Shown here: positions 1 to 9,244 of the stretch, one piece after another
Layout: each line of letters opens with the position of its first letter
Position numbering within the stretch: position 1 is the first letter of the stretch
Source of the DNA: Methanobrevibacter millerae
GTDB lineage: Archaea; Methanobacteriota; Methanobacteria; Methanobacteriales; Methanobacteriaceae
DNA length: 64,000 bases
Assembly (NCBI RefSeq): GCF_001477655.1
Contig: NZ_CP011266.1
Coordinates: 669,001 to 733,000, forward strand
Direction: 5' to 3'
Made by a program: the position numbers and the translations under genes
Notes under the pieces: model-generated
What the model saw: the letters and a program-made list of their open reading frames with translations, nothing else
Databases searched by the model: none
Told to the model about the DNA's origin: nothing

Positions 1-111
1 ATTGGATTCAATAAAAAAGAATCAAAAGAACAAATCTCATATCGTAGTTTTGTTCATGTTGATTGTAATCTTCCGATTTTTTCAAAAGATTTCTTTAACA
101 GTCTTTTTTGA
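1..111 (+). CDS. C-terminal fragment of an unidentified gene (5' end outside window)
   Basis: Frame 1 is open from the first base to a TGA at 109-111 and reads 36 residues, including ISYRSFVHVDCNLPIFSKDF. The stop lies inside the GAGGTGAT ribosome binding site of the next gene, a spacing typical of co-transcribed genes in this genome. The fragment is too short to recognise a family. It could still be a chance open frame, but the tight junction with the next gene supports a real upstream operon member. Confidence 0.45.
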   Translation: MGFNKKESKEQISYRSFVHVDCNLPIFSKDFFNSLF

Positions 112-120
112 GGTGATTTG

Positions 121-822
121 GTGGGTTTTTTATCAAGGATATTTAGCAGTGATGGTGATGAGGAATTTGATGAAATATGTGTTGATAGGGAAGTTCTTGA
201 CGCTGTAATTTATTATGCTAAAAAATCTTATCCAAATGAGTTTTTATCATTTTTTGATGGGGAAATCATCGATAAGAAACTTTATATTAATAGTCTTATT
301 TTTATTCCTGGTGAAACAGGTGCTACTGGTGCTGTTGTTCACACAGAAATGTTGCCTCCAACCATGAAGTATTGGGGTTCTGTTCATTCACATCCAGGTC
401 CTAGCGCTCAACCTTCTGGTGCTGATTTAAAAACTTTTTCAAAACATGGGGTTTTTCACATGATAGTATGTTTGCCATATAGCTATGATACTTTCAAATC
501 TTATGATAAATATGGTAATCCTTGTAAATACACTGTAGGTGATTACAGCAGCATGTTCGATGATGACATTGATGATTTCTTTGATGAAAGTGATGTTTTA
601 AAAGAAGGTGAAGTTATTAAGCCAGGATTCTTTGATGAGGATGCAAACTTTGATGATGATCCAAATACTGCATATGAAGAATATGAAAAAAGACAAAAAC
701 CTAAAAACAATCTTAAGATAATTTCTAATAATTCATTAGAACCGATATTCATTACAAATGATTCTTCTCTTAAAATAGAATTTGATGAAAACGGCAACAT
801 TAAAAAGATTCATAAAAAATAG
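121..822 (+). CDS. JAMM/MPN-domain (Mov34/PAD-1-like) metalloprotease
   Basis: This is a 233-residue protein with a complete JAMM zinc site: H89-S-H91, then seven residues, S99-x2-D102 (HSHPGPSAQPSGAD), and an upstream Glu at about 76 (HTEML). JAMM proteins remove ubiquitin-like tags or cleave isopeptide bonds, so in archaea a role with SAMP-like modifiers or sulfur-carrier processing is plausible, but no substrate is shown here. The C-terminal half (about 140-230) is strongly acidic and low complexity and has no family match I recognise. I prefer GTG at 121 over TTG at 118 because the GAGGTGAT site at 110-117 leaves no spacing for the TTG. An IS element lies 15 bp after the stop without disrupting the gene. 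Confidence 0.85.
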   Translation: MGFLSRIFSSDGDEEFDEICVDREVLDAVIYYAKKSYPNEFLSFFDGEIIDKKLYINSLIFIPGETGATGAVVHTEMLPPTMKYWGSVHSHPGPSAQPSGADLKTFSKHGVFHMIVCLPYSYDTFKSYDKYGNPCKYTVGDYSSMFDDDIDDFFDESDVLKEGEVIKPGFFDEDANFDDDPNTAYEEYEKRQKPKNNLKIISNNSLEPIFITNDSSLKIEFDENGNIKKIHKK

Positions 823-837
823 TTTTTTTGATGGTTA

Positions 838-2624
838 GGGTGTCCGCCAAAATTAAATTTTAGTTTTGAACCCTATTTTTTTTAGAATATGGTTGCTGTG
901 AGTTGTAATTGATTTTTAATGGATGTACTTTCACAGAAATCTTCTAAATCTTCCGTTGTATTTTCTATTTCTTGTTTTATGTTGTATAATCTGATTAGAT
1001 TGTATGCTAATGCATCTAGGTTTATTCTTTCTTCTGTTTTTATCATTCCGACGACTACTTCTTTTTCTATTTGGAATTGTTCTTTGAATATTCCGAATGG
1101 TCCTTCAACGCTTGATCTTTTTGCGTATTCGTCTTTATATTTTTGTTTTTCCATTTTGTGGTTCATTGCTTTTTGTAATTCTGAACCGTATTCTGTGATT
1201 GTTTTGTGTGTTTGTGAGGATGCACAGCATTTTGTTCGTGCATTACAGTTTTTACATGCATTGTAATTGTTGTATATCCTTTTTACTTTGACTGGTTTTT
1301 TTGAATCTTTGTGTGGTTCTGTGTATTTCGCGTAGAAATGTAAGTATTGGTTTTCTGGGCATTTAAATGCATCTTGTTCATAATCGTATTCAAAGTGGTC
1401 TTTATGGTATGGATTTTCGTTTAATTTTCCTATTTTTTCTTTTGATTGTTTTCTTGTTGGTATTAATCCTTCTATTTTTTCATCTGCTAGGTATGATAGT
1501 GATATTTGATTTAAATATATTGTATCTGCGCTTATGTATTTTGGTTTGGTGTTTACGTTTTGTATTGCTTTTTTAGCGATTGCTGGTAGTTCATAATGGT
1601 CTGTTGGGCTTTGTGTGACGTTTATTGCGCAGATTAGTTTGGTGTCGTAATCGACTGCAGATTGGATATTGTAGGCAACCATGTAATTTCCTTTCTTTCC
1701 TTTCATAAAACGTGCTTCAATATCGTTTACTGGTATTCTATCTTGTCCTGTGAATGTGAATTGTGTTTCTATTCCATACAATAGTTCTAATTTATCTTCA
1801 TCACTCATGTCCTTTTTTTCCAATATTCTTTGGGCAGGTTTATGGAGTTTTTCAAGGCTTTCAGGACTAACTGGGCGTCCTTCGTAGTAATCAACTAATA
1901 TTTTGGTTTCTTTTTTGGAGATTGTGTTGTTGTTGGAATTATATGCTTTTTTGATGGTTCCATCAATAGCAACGTGATTAAATTCCGTAAAACCTTCATC
2001 AAATGCCTTTTTCAATGTCATTTGTAATAATACTTCGAAATAACGACCGTATTCTCTTCGATACCTTTGAATTGAACGTTCAGATGGTCTAATATCGTCA
2101 CAAACGAACCTAAAAATATCATGGTACCTTGCCATGTCCGCAATTATGGATGTTCTATCAATATGCTGGATTTTAGCATAAACAAGCAATTTTAACATTG
2201 AATCTAGAGGTAAAGGCTCTCTTCTTTTCTTTTTCTTAGGTTCATCAATTTCCAAAAGAGGAAAAACATCTTCAATAAAATCACCGACAAAACGAGAAAT
2301 ATGATCCTTCGGAACATTCCAATCTAATGTACTAATGCCTAATTTCGTTTGATTCTTGTCAAATTTTCTTTTAACCATAAACAACAACACCAAAATAACT
2401 TATACCTAATATAAAATATGTATAACAAAGTATATAAACTTAACTATTTAAAAAACAGTTAAATCCAAAACAAAAACTCATAATTAATTAAAAACAAATA
2501 AAACAAAAATTTAATATATAAAATTAAAATTTAAGAATAATGAATTAAAATATTTAAAAAATAGTATAAAATAATGTTAAAATTTTTTTGCACAAAATTC
2601 AAAAATTAATTTTGGTGGACACCC
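838..2624 (-). mobile_element. IS1182-like insertion sequence, intact
   Basis: The element is about 1787 bp, bounded by imperfect terminal inverted repeats. The left end 838-861 begins GGGTGTCCGCCAAAATTAA and the right end 2601-2624, read in reverse complement, begins GGGTGTCCACCAAAATTAA; there are 2 mismatches over 24 bp. Both ends abut GTTA (834-837 and 2625-2628), a probable 4-bp target duplication. It carries one transposase gene on the minus strand. The 2379-2600 stretch is AT-rich end DNA upstream of the transposase with no gene. The intact ends and open transposase suggest recent insertion. Confidence 0.88.
882..2378 (-). CDS. IS1182-family DDE transposase
   Basis: The protein has 498 residues. 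An N-terminal region rich in basic residues (KKKKRREP near 50) leads into a DUF772-like helical domain (PLDSMLKLLVYAKIQ). The DDE core shows D139 (VAIDGT), D285 (YISADTIY) and E425 (SSVEGPFG). A cysteine cluster CKNCNARTKCC (about 375-385) between the last two is typical of IS1182 transposases. ATG at 2378 is chosen because GGTG lies 9 nt upstream; TTG and GTG codons extend the frame five residues further. There is no frameshift or internal stop, so it is probably functional. It is the only gene of the element. Confidence 0.9.
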   Translation of the reverse strand: MVKRKFDKNQTKLGISTLDWNVPKDHISRFVGDFIEDVFPLLEIDEPKKKKRREPLPLDSMLKLLVYAKIQHIDRTSIIADMARYHDIFRFVCDDIRPSERSIQRYRREYGRYFEVLLQMTLKKAFDEGFTEFNHVAIDGTIKKAYNSNNNTISKKETKILVDYYEGRPVSPESLEKLHKPAQRILEKKDMSDEDKLELLYGIETQFTFTGQDRIPVNDIEARFMKGKKGNYMVAYNIQSAVDYDTKLICAINVTQSPTDHYELPAIAKKAIQNVNTKPKYISADTIYLNQISLSYLADEKIEGLIPTRKQSKEKIGKLNENPYHKDHFEYDYEQDAFKCPENQYLHFYAKYTEPHKDSKKPVKVKRIYNNYNACKNCNARTKCCASSQTHKTITEYGSELQKAMNHKMEKQKYKDEYAKRSSVEGPFGIFKEQFQIEKEVVVGMIKTEERINLDALAYNLIRLYNIKQEIENTTEDLEDFCESTSIKNQLQLTATIF

Positions 2625-2666
2625 GTTAAAAAATAAAAATAAAAAACAATATGGTGAAATTGTTTT

Positions 2667-4241
2667 TTATAATTCTAATCCAATAGCTTCATATACATTT
2701 TTTAAAGCTTGAATTTCTTTGATTACATCAGTTGGAATTTCTTTATCGAGAGTTAAAATCATAATTGCTCTTCCACCTTTTTCGTCTCTTCCAACTTGCA
2801 TAATTCCGATATTGACGCCGTATTCTCCTAATTTTGTACCGATTGATCCGATACTTCCAGGAACATCTTCATATTTTGCAATAAACATGTGTCCTTCAGG
2901 GATAACATCGACCCAATAATCATTAACTTTTAATATTCTTGCTTCATGTAATGTTGTTCCTTCAGCAGAGAATTCATCATTTTCAGTTTTTGCTTTTACT
3001 CTGATTAATGAATCATAACCTTTTGCGTTAGTTTTTCTGCCTTCGGTTATGTTAATTCCACGGTCTTTAGCAACAAGTGATGCATTAACTGTATTTACTG
3101 GTGAGCTCAAGAACGGATTAACAACACCCTGAATAACTGTTCTTGTTAAAATTTCTAAGTTATCTATTTTTGAGAGTTCTCCACTGTAAACAATTTCCAA
3201 ATCTTTGATTTTACCATTCACTGCTTGTGAAATGAAACTACCTAATTTTTCACAGATTTCAAAGTAGGGGGATAATTCTTGATAAGTTTTATTGTCAATT
3301 CTTGGCATGTTTAAAACATTTTTAGGAGTTCCGCCTTTGAATAATTCTATGATTTCATCAGCAACAATAATTGCCGCATCTCTTTGAGCTTCTTGGGTTG
3401 ATGCTGCAATATGTGGAGTTAATACAATGTTGTCTAATTCAAATAATTTTGAATCTTCTGCAGGTGGTTCTTCTTCATATACGTCTAAAGCTGCTCCACC
3501 AATCTTTTCATTTTTCAATGCATCATATAATGCATCTTCATCAATGATTCCTCCACGTGCACAATTTGTAATAAATGCGGAGTCTTTCATTAATTCAAAT
3601 TCATCATGTGAAATTAAATGTTTGGTTTCGGGAGTTAAAGGTACGTGAATTGTAATGAAATCTGCTTTTTTAAGTACGGTTTCTAAATCTGTTAATTCCA
3701 CACCCATTTGTGTAGCTACTTCTTCTGGTAAATATGGGTCGTATGCGACTGCATCCATTTCAAATGCTTTACATCTGTTAACTACTTGTGAACCGATTCT
3801 TCCCATTCCGATTACACCAAGAGTTTTGTTTCTAAGTTCGACTCCCATGAATCTTTTCTTTTCCCATTTTCCTTCTTTTACAGATTTGTCTGCAATTGAT
3901 AATTTACGGGCCATGGAAAGTAATAATCCCATGGTATGTTCAGCTACAGTAATGGAAGTTGATTCTGGTGAGTTGACTACCATGATACCTTTTTCAGTAG
4001 CGGCATCTAAATCGATGTTGTCCACTCCAACACCTGCTCTTGCGATAATTTTTAAATTATCTGCATTAGCAATTACTTCTTTTGTAACTTTTGTTCTACT
4101 TCTTACAATAATTCCATCATATTCCTTGATGGTTTTGACTAAATCTTCTGGAGTAATGCTGGTATCTACAGTAACATCAGCTACTTCCTTTAAATTTTCT
4201 ATTCCTTTCTCATTAATTGCATCTGCAACGAGTACTTTCAT
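2667..4241 (-). CDS. serA: D-3-phosphoglycerate dehydrogenase
   Basis: SerA oxidises 3-phosphoglycerate to 3-phosphohydroxypyruvate with NAD, the first step of serine synthesis in the cytoplasm. The 524-residue length matches the long form with catalytic, nucleotide-binding, ASB and ACT domains. Visible features are the Rossmann motif GMGRIG at 145-150, catalytic R229 (NCARGGIID), a Glu near 257 (DVYEEEPP), H277 (LTPHIAAST), an ASB-like region at about 315-440 and a C-terminal ACT domain from about 450. The ACT domain suggests effector control, commonly by serine. The GGTG site five bases before ATG 4241 supports the start. It is transcribed divergently from the YbjQ-family gene. Confidence 0.96.
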   Translation of the reverse strand: MKVLVADAINEKGIENLKEVADVTVDTSITPEDLVKTIKEYDGIIVRSRTKVTKEVIANADNLKIIARAGVGVDNIDLDAATEKGIMVVNSPESTSITVAEHTMGLLLSMARKLSIADKSVKEGKWEKKRFMGVELRNKTLGVIGMGRIGSQVVNRCKAFEMDAVAYDPYLPEEVATQMGVELTDLETVLKKADFITIHVPLTPETKHLISHDEFELMKDSAFITNCARGGIIDEDALYDALKNEKIGGAALDVYEEEPPAEDSKLFELDNIVLTPHIAASTQEAQRDAAIIVADEIIELFKGGTPKNVLNMPRIDNKTYQELSPYFEICEKLGSFISQAVNGKIKDLEIVYSGELSKIDNLEILTRTVIQGVVNPFLSSPVNTVNASLVAKDRGINITEGRKTNAKGYDSLIRVKAKTENDEFSAEGTTLHEARILKVNDYWVDVIPEGHMFIAKYEDVPGSIGSIGTKLGEYGVNIGIMQVGRDEKGGRAIMILTLDKEIPTDVIKEIQALKNVYEAIGLEL

Positions 4242-4351
4242 TATTTCACCATATTATATAATTTTTTAAATATTATCATTAATACTAACTAAATATATAT
4301 ATCTCTTTATATTTAAAATTATAATTAATTAATTATATAAAGGTGAAAATT

Positions 4352-4690
4352 ATGGTTTCTGTTGATGAATTTCCAATTTCAAGTGCTAATGAAATTCCGG
4401 GTTATAGGATTATTGAAACTAAAGGTTTTGTATATGGTTTAACTGTAAGAAGTAGGGGTGCCGGTGGACAAATTGGTGCTAGTGTAAAATCCCTATTTGG
4501 TGGAGAAATCAAACAATATGTGACAATGATGGAAGAATCTCGTGATGAAGCTTTAAATAGGGTAATTGAACATGCAAAAGAATTAGGCGCAAATGCAATT
4601 GTAACTATCCGCTTCGATTCGAATGAAATATCTCAGGTCATGCAGGAAATTTTAGCTTATGGAACTGCTGTTGTAGTTGAAAAGGAATAG
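4352..4690 (+). CDS. YbjQ/UPF0145 family protein
   Basis: This 112-residue protein matches the YbjQ/UPF0145 (DUF74) family: an N-terminal IIETKGFVYG segment, a GGxxxxYxxMMEESRDEA-type helix and the ending GANAIVTIRFDSNE...AYGTAVVVE. Family members form pentameric rings in solved structures; the function is unknown, with heavy-metal binding proposed. AAGGTG at 4340-4345 places the start at ATG 4352; an in-frame GTG at 4343 is part of the ribosome binding site. A second member lies at 40532-40870. The next gene begins at or just after this stop. Confidence 0.88.
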   Translation: MVSVDEFPISSANEIPGYRIIETKGFVYGLTVRSRGAGGQIGASVKSLFGGEIKQYVTMMEESRDEALNRVIEHAKELGANAIVTIRFDSNEISQVMQEILAYGTAVVVEKE

Positions 4691-5495
4691 GGGCGGTATT
4701 ATTTTTGATAAAAATTTAGATTTTAAAGATAAATCAATTCCTGAGACTATTCTGGGTTATGGTCCGTTTATGGCAGAACCTTATTATGGCCATAGGGCCA
4801 GGTTATACTATGAGGATTTGTACACACAGCCTGAAAAAATGGCTGAAATTATTCTAAAGGCTAATGATTGTGGTGCAGGAGCAATTAATCTGGTTAATGA
4901 TAAGAATATTTTAAAAGCTTTTGATTTGGCATGTGATAATGGTTGTGACATGAAGGTAATTGCAACCATTGGCAAATCTGATGTTGATTATTTAAATCCT
5001 AATTATGATGTTGCATGTGAAGTTGACTGGGAAGAGGATATTGAATTATTTTCTGCTTATGATACTCCAGTAATGCTAGTTGATGAGTTCATTACTGATG
5101 CTTATAAATGGAATTTGACTTCAAAAATCTTAACACATATTAATGATATCGGTTCATTATCAGGTATTGTAACCGCATTTCCTTATCGTACAACAGATCT
5201 GCTTAAAGATAATATTGATATGGATTTATTTGATTTTTATATGATTCCTTTAAACAGTTTTGCTTATATGATGGATACTCCTTCATTTTTAAAGGCACAA
5301 AGAGAGGAGTTCAGACAAAAAATTTTGGATTTAAACAAAAAAATAATTGCCTGCCGTGTTTTAAGCGTTGGCATTCAAACGCCGCAGGAGGGTTTCACTT
5401 TTCTTAATTCTTTGGATTTTGTTGATTTGATGACATTTGGTGTGGCTAGTGTTGATGAAATAAAAAAAGATATGGAAGTTTTAAAAGGTCTTTAG
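4677..5495 (+). CDS. Conserved hypothetical protein, possible alpha/beta-barrel
   Basis: I do not recognise the family. The sequence of about 265-272 residues is well behaved, with alternating strands and helices (for example GCDMKVIATIGKSDVD and DTPVMLVDEFITDAYKW) suggestive of a TIM-barrel fold; no catalytic motif is clear. The start is uncertain. TTG 4677 has no ribosome binding site and overlaps the upstream gene by 14 bp, while an AGGGG stretch at 4689-4693 sits 7 nt before ATT 4701, a possible non-canonical start. The first in-frame ATG would remove about 30 residues, including the conserved-looking ETILGYGPF region. It meets the minus-strand gene at 5492 tail to tail with a 4-bp overlap. 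Confidence 0.7.
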   Translation: MKRNRGGIIFDKNLDFKDKSIPETILGYGPFMAEPYYGHRARLYYEDLYTQPEKMAEIILKANDCGAGAINLVNDKNILKAFDLACDNGCDMKVIATIGKSDVDYLNPNYDVACEVDWEEDIELFSAYDTPVMLVDEFITDAYKWNLTSKILTHINDIGSLSGIVTAFPYRTTDLLKDNIDMDLFDFYMIPLNSFAYMMDTPSFLKAQREEFRQKILDLNKKIIACRVLSVGIQTPQEGFTFLNSLDFVDLMTFGVASVDEIKKDMEVLKGL

Positions 5496-5878
5496 AATTT
5501 AATAACATCATATTCTTCGAAAGGAACAATATTCATTATTTTAAATTCTTCATTTAAACTTTTTAATCCTTCATTTAAATCTTTTACATTTTTATTTGAT
5601 GGTTTTTTCCCAGTAATCTGCAGATATTGTCTTGGTGTTATTTCGCAGTATTTGCAATCAAAATTGCAGCATCTGTCTTTTTCTTCACATCCGTAGCCTT
5701 CCAAATCCTCATGTGTTCCGATTACAATATCCTCTAAAATTCTAGATACTCTTTCATCGGATGCAAACATTGCTATTTTTTGTGAATAGCCACATATTCC
5801 GATAGCTTTCTGACCTCTAAAATTACAGACCCATTTAATTGGATAATTTTCCATATCAGGAATTCTTAAATCTTCCAT
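5492..5878 (-). CDS. Conserved hypothetical cysteine-cluster protein
   Basis: The protein has 128 residues and no family I can name. A central cluster GCEEKDRCCNFDCKYCE (about residues 63-79) places five cysteines in 17 residues, suggesting a metal or Fe-S site. The N-terminal half (NYPIKWVCNFRGQKAIGICG) has two further cysteines. It is followed by a charged helical tail. It lies 4 bp downstream of the HTH regulator gene on the same strand (5883 to 5878), so the two are probably one transcript. GTGAT just upstream of ATG 5878 supports the start. Confidence 0.7.
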   Translation of the reverse strand: MEDLRIPDMENYPIKWVCNFRGQKAIGICGYSQKIAMFASDERVSRILEDIVIGTHEDLEGYGCEEKDRCCNFDCKYCEITPRQYLQITGKKPSNKNVKDLNEGLKSLNEEFKIMNIVPFEEYDVIKF

Positions 5879-5882
5879 ATTA

Positions 5883-6815
5883 TCACTGATTTTCCTTTCT
5901 TTCTTTAATAAGTTTTAATAATTCTTGTGAACGTTCAAATTCTTTCAATTCCCAGGATTTGATTACTGGAATTGTTCCCAGAGATTCTTTAATTTTGTCG
6001 TTGTTTATAATGAATACCGGTTCGGATGAAGTAATCATTGATAAGTCTTTTAATGGAACCGCCATTCTTTTTAAAGTTTTCTGACTTCTATTTTTTTCGA
6101 CATTTGCTATCAATGAGGAATTTTTATCTTTTGCAACTGCATCGAATGGACTTTTGCTAGTAGAAACAACTCCATATCCGAGTTTTGATAAATCTTCAGT
6201 TCCTTCACCAGTTGTTTGAAATTGAATTTGATCTTCGGGGTTGTATTTTAATATATCGATATCAAGAGTGACTTTTGTATTCAATATTTCTTCCAGTATC
6301 ATAGCGGTTTCAGCATTCGCCCTAACTATTTCATTTTCATATTTATACATTGTAGCTCTAGAAACATGGGCCAAATCTGCAAGGTCTTTAAGTGAAAGTG
6401 AATACTCTTCTCGGTATTGTTTAATAACATTTCCGTCAATTTTAACAAAGTATCCCCCTCTATCAGCCAATATTTCAGGATATTCTTTGTACAAAATCAT
6501 ATTTTTTAGAGTTTCAAGCCCTATTGTTGGAATATCGTATCTTTCATAGATTACTCCTTCTTCCAAAAGACCGTTCCTTGATTTTGCTCCAACTATTATT
6601 GGTGATGCTAAGAATATGTTGGCTAACTGTTTCATTTCATGAGCATTTTTCTCATTCACACTATCAATATTAACAAATGTTTTTAAAAGTAAAATCAGTA
6701 AGTTTTTACGAGCAACAATATCAAAAGAACCTTGGTCATAGATATCTGATGTTTTATATCCCTCAGATACTAACAATCTTTCTATTTCTTGCAACATTCT
6801 ACTTCGAGTTAACAT
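5883..6815 (-). CDS. Archaeal HTH-type transcriptional regulator (XRE-like HTH)
   Basis: At 310 residues it matches the archaeal family of putative HTH-type regulatory proteins. An alpha/beta N-terminal domain (1-115; IVARKNLLILLLKTF, resembling a nuclease-like fold) precedes a Cro/XRE-type helix-turn-helix at about 133-185 (LSLKDLADLAHVSRATMYKYE). The C-terminal domain is about 200-310 (LGYGVVSTSKSPFDAVAKD). Members are expected to bind DNA as cytoplasmic regulators, but targets are not known. The start at ATG 6815 has only a weak GGTTG site upstream. It is divergent from tiaS with a short intergenic region of about 80 bp. Confidence 0.85.
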   Translation of the reverse strand: MLTRSRMLQEIERLLVSEGYKTSDIYDQGSFDIVARKNLLILLLKTFVNIDSVNEKNAHEMKQLANIFLASPIIVGAKSRNGLLEEGVIYERYDIPTIGLETLKNMILYKEYPEILADRGGYFVKIDGNVIKQYREEYSLSLKDLADLAHVSRATMYKYENEIVRANAETAMILEEILNTKVTLDIDILKYNPEDQIQFQTTGEGTEDLSKLGYGVVSTSKSPFDAVAKDKNSSLIANVEKNRSQKTLKRMAVPLKDLSMITSSEPVFIINNDKIKESLGTIPVIKSWELKEFERSQELLKLIKERKENQ

Positions 6816-6898
6816 ATTGATACAACCATTTCTACTTTGTTTAAAAAATTATATATTACTTTTTGTTAAAATAATTTAATGTAGTAAAGGTGATTAGA

Positions 6899-8149
6899 AT
6901 TAATTATTTATATATTGGGATTGATGATACTGATTCTCCGGACGGCATGTGTACAACTTATTTGGCATGTCACATTATCAAAAAATTAAAAGACAATGGG
7001 ATTGATCTTGTTGATTATCCTCGTCTAATAAGACTAAATCCTTTTGCCCGTTTCAAAACTAGGGGTAATGGTGGAGTATCATTTAAGATTATTAATGATG
7101 AAAAAGCATCTCTAGCAAAGAAAATTGTCTTGGATGAAGTGTCCAAACTTTCCATGTTTGACTGTGACAATACTAATCCTGGTGTGATTTTTTATGATGG
7201 CGAAATTACAAAGGAAATGGAAGATTATGCATTTAGGGCTATTTATTCATTTATAACTATAGATGAGGCTGAAGAATTTGGCAAGTCTATTGGATGTGAA
7301 ATTCATAAATTTAAAAAAGGTAGGGGCATTATTGGCTCTATTGCAGCTATTAGCTTGCCTTTAGATGATTATACCTATGAATTGCTCACTTATAGGGTTC
7401 CTGAAAATTATGGAACCAAACGCCAAATTGATTATGATTCCGTAATTAAAATGGATAAGGAAACTTATCCGGATACTTTTGAAAATGTTGATTATTCTGA
7501 AAATTATATCGCTATTGAACCTAAAACTCCTTGTCCGGTTTTATATGGTGTCAGATCAAATAATGTTTCAGTTTTGGATAAAGTACTTGAAATTGTAAAA
7601 GTATCTGAACCGATTGAAGATTATTGTATTTTTTTAACCAATCAGCATACTGACATGCATATTCAAAAGGCAGATAATATTTCTCAGATGAATCAGTTTG
7701 GATGTTATGAAATCACTGCTACCGTAAAGGATAATCCTCATGTCATCGATGGAGGACACATGTTTTTCACAATTTTCGATAAAAGTGGTGAAATCGAATG
7801 CGGTGCTTATGAACCGACTAAAAACTTTAGAAAAACTGTTTCTCTTTTACGTTCCGGTGATATAATAAAGTTTTATGGTGGAATCGGTGAGCATAATACA
7901 TTCAACATTGAAAAATTCCAGGTCATAGAATTAAATGATGTTGAGTATAAAAATCCAATTTGTGAATGTGGAAAAAGGATGACCTCCGCAGGAAAGAATA
8001 AGGGTTTCAAATGTAAAAAATGTGGAAATAAAATTAAATCTTCACAAAAAGTGATGATAAAAATTGAACGTTCATTGAATAATGGTGAATTTTACGAAAC
8101 TCCGGTTAGTGCCCGCAGACATTTATCAAAACCTCTTTGTAGAATGTAA
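6899..8149 (+). CDS. tiaS: tRNA(Ile2) 2-agmatinylcytidine synthetase TiaS
   Basis: TiaS uses ATP and agmatine to modify C34 of tRNA-Ile(CAU) so that it reads AUA, an essential archaeal function. The N-terminal signature YIGIDDTDSPDGMCTTYLA, the PRLIRLNPFARFKTRGNGG segment, an OB-fold region near 270-345 and a C-terminal zinc ribbon (CECGKRM...CKKCGNK) are all present. The gene is about 416 codons. The only canonical start, GTG 6890, overlaps the AAAGGTGAT ribosome binding site itself; ATT 6899, six bases after GGTG, has normal spacing and gives IxYLYIGIDDTD, close to the usual N-terminus. ATT initiation is my inference. The next gene starts about 200 bp downstream. Confidence 0.93.
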   Translation: MNYLYIGIDDTDSPDGMCTTYLACHIIKKLKDNGIDLVDYPRLIRLNPFARFKTRGNGGVSFKIINDEKASLAKKIVLDEVSKLSMFDCDNTNPGVIFYDGEITKEMEDYAFRAIYSFITIDEAEEFGKSIGCEIHKFKKGRGIIGSIAAISLPLDDYTYELLTYRVPENYGTKRQIDYDSVIKMDKETYPDTFENVDYSENYIAIEPKTPCPVLYGVRSNNVSVLDKVLEIVKVSEPIEDYCIFLTNQHTDMHIQKADNISQMNQFGCYEITATVKDNPHVIDGGHMFFTIFDKSGEIECGAYEPTKNFRKTVSLLRSGDIIKFYGGIGEHNTFNIEKFQVIELNDVEYKNPICECGKRMTSAGKNKGFKCKKCGNKIKSSQKVMIKIERSLNNGEFYETPVSARRHLSKPLCRM

Positions 8150-8350
8150 TTTTTATTTAATTGATTTTTATTCTTTTATTTTTAAAAATTATTGATGATT
8201 AATCCTTTAATTTTTTTCACTTTTTAGGAATTAATTTGATGAAAATTTCCTATTTTTATTCGTATTTGATGAATTTTTAACTTTCAAATAATACTCATTT
8301 AAATAGTAGTAAATTAGTATTATAATTTATGGGAATGATGTTATGGGGGG

Positions 8351-9244
8351 ATGTTTATTTCAAAGGAGAATAAACAAAATGTTGAACACATTTATCGTGA
8401 AAAGACAGATAGGCGAATTTTAAAGAAGAATCCTTGGAGAGATTATAGATTACATGGTACTGTTCTTATTTTGGTTATTATTGCTCAAATTATTGGTCCT
8501 AAACAGATTCCTATTGCAAATGGTGTTGAAGTTTCAATAATGCCTTTGCTTTATACAATGGTTTTGGGTTTGATTTTTTATTTAGCCAAGCCTATTACTT
8601 GGATTCAAAGAAGACAGGCCCGTATTGCTGAAGGAGCAATGATGCTTTTTATAGGTATATTGATTGCTAAACTGGCAGTGGCTAGTGGTCAATCTATTCA
8701 TCTGATTTTTGAAATGGGTCCCGCATTGTTATTGCAGGAATTCGGACACTTGGCTACAATTCTTATTGCACTCCCTGTTGCTTTGATTTTAGGATTTAAA
8801 AGAGAATGTATCGGTATGACTAGTTCTATCGGTCGTGAACCGGAGGTTGCAGTCATTGTTGATAAATATGGATTTAACTCAGCCGAGTCTAGAGGAATAT
8901 TTGCACTTTTTATTGTTGGAACTATTATTGGTACGGTATTCATTAGCTTTTTGGCTAGTATTTCTGTTTCACTTATTCCATTGCATCCGTTTGCTTTTGC
9001 TATGGCTAGTGGTGTTGGTAGTGCTAGTATGAATGCTGCTTCATTGGGTCCTACTCTTGCAGCATTTCCTGCATTGGAAACCAGTATTGAAGCATTTGCG
9101 GGATTCAGTAATCTCCTTTCATTTTCTATTGGTATTTATATAGTAATTTTTATTGCTGTTCCTTTAACTGAAAAATTATATTCTTGGTTAGAGCCTAAAA
9201 TTGGAAGGAAAGCTATCGTTGAAGAAGATGGGGGTGATGAATAA
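8351..9244 (+). CDS. DUF3100 family integral membrane protein, copy 1
   Basis: The protein has 297 residues and about eight predicted membrane segments after a cytoplasmic basic N-terminus (YREKTDRRILKKNPW). Conserved-looking loops include RRQARIAEGAMMLFIGIL, GREPEVAVIVDKYGF and MASGVGSASMNAA. DUF3100 has no proven function; the split, hydrophobic layout resembles half of a secondary transporter. It overlaps the next gene by one base (TAATG), so the two are translationally coupled and probably form one complex. The pair is repeated at 9871-11261. The position upstream of MmgE/PrpD, fumarase and citryl-CoA lyase genes suggests an organic-acid substrate, which is inference. Confidence 0.85.
   Translation: MFISKENKQNVEHIYREKTDRRILKKNPWRDYRLHGTVLILVIIAQIIGPKQIPIANGVEVSIMPLLYTMVLGLIFYLAKPITWIQRRQARIAEGAMMLFIGILIAKLAVASGQSIHLIFEMGPALLLQEFGHLATILIALPVALILGFKRECIGMTSSIGREPEVAVIVDKYGFNSAESRGIFALFIVGTIIGTVFISFLASISVSLIPLHPFAFAMASGVGSASMNAASLGPTLAAFPALETSIEAFAGFSNLLSFSIGIYIVIFIAVPLTEKLYSWLEPKIGRKAIVEEDGGDE

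Noticed and set aside
2-208. Open frame of 68 codons across the window start
   Set aside because: It overlaps the well-supported JAMM protease gene in another frame; the frame ending at 111 fits the gene junction better.
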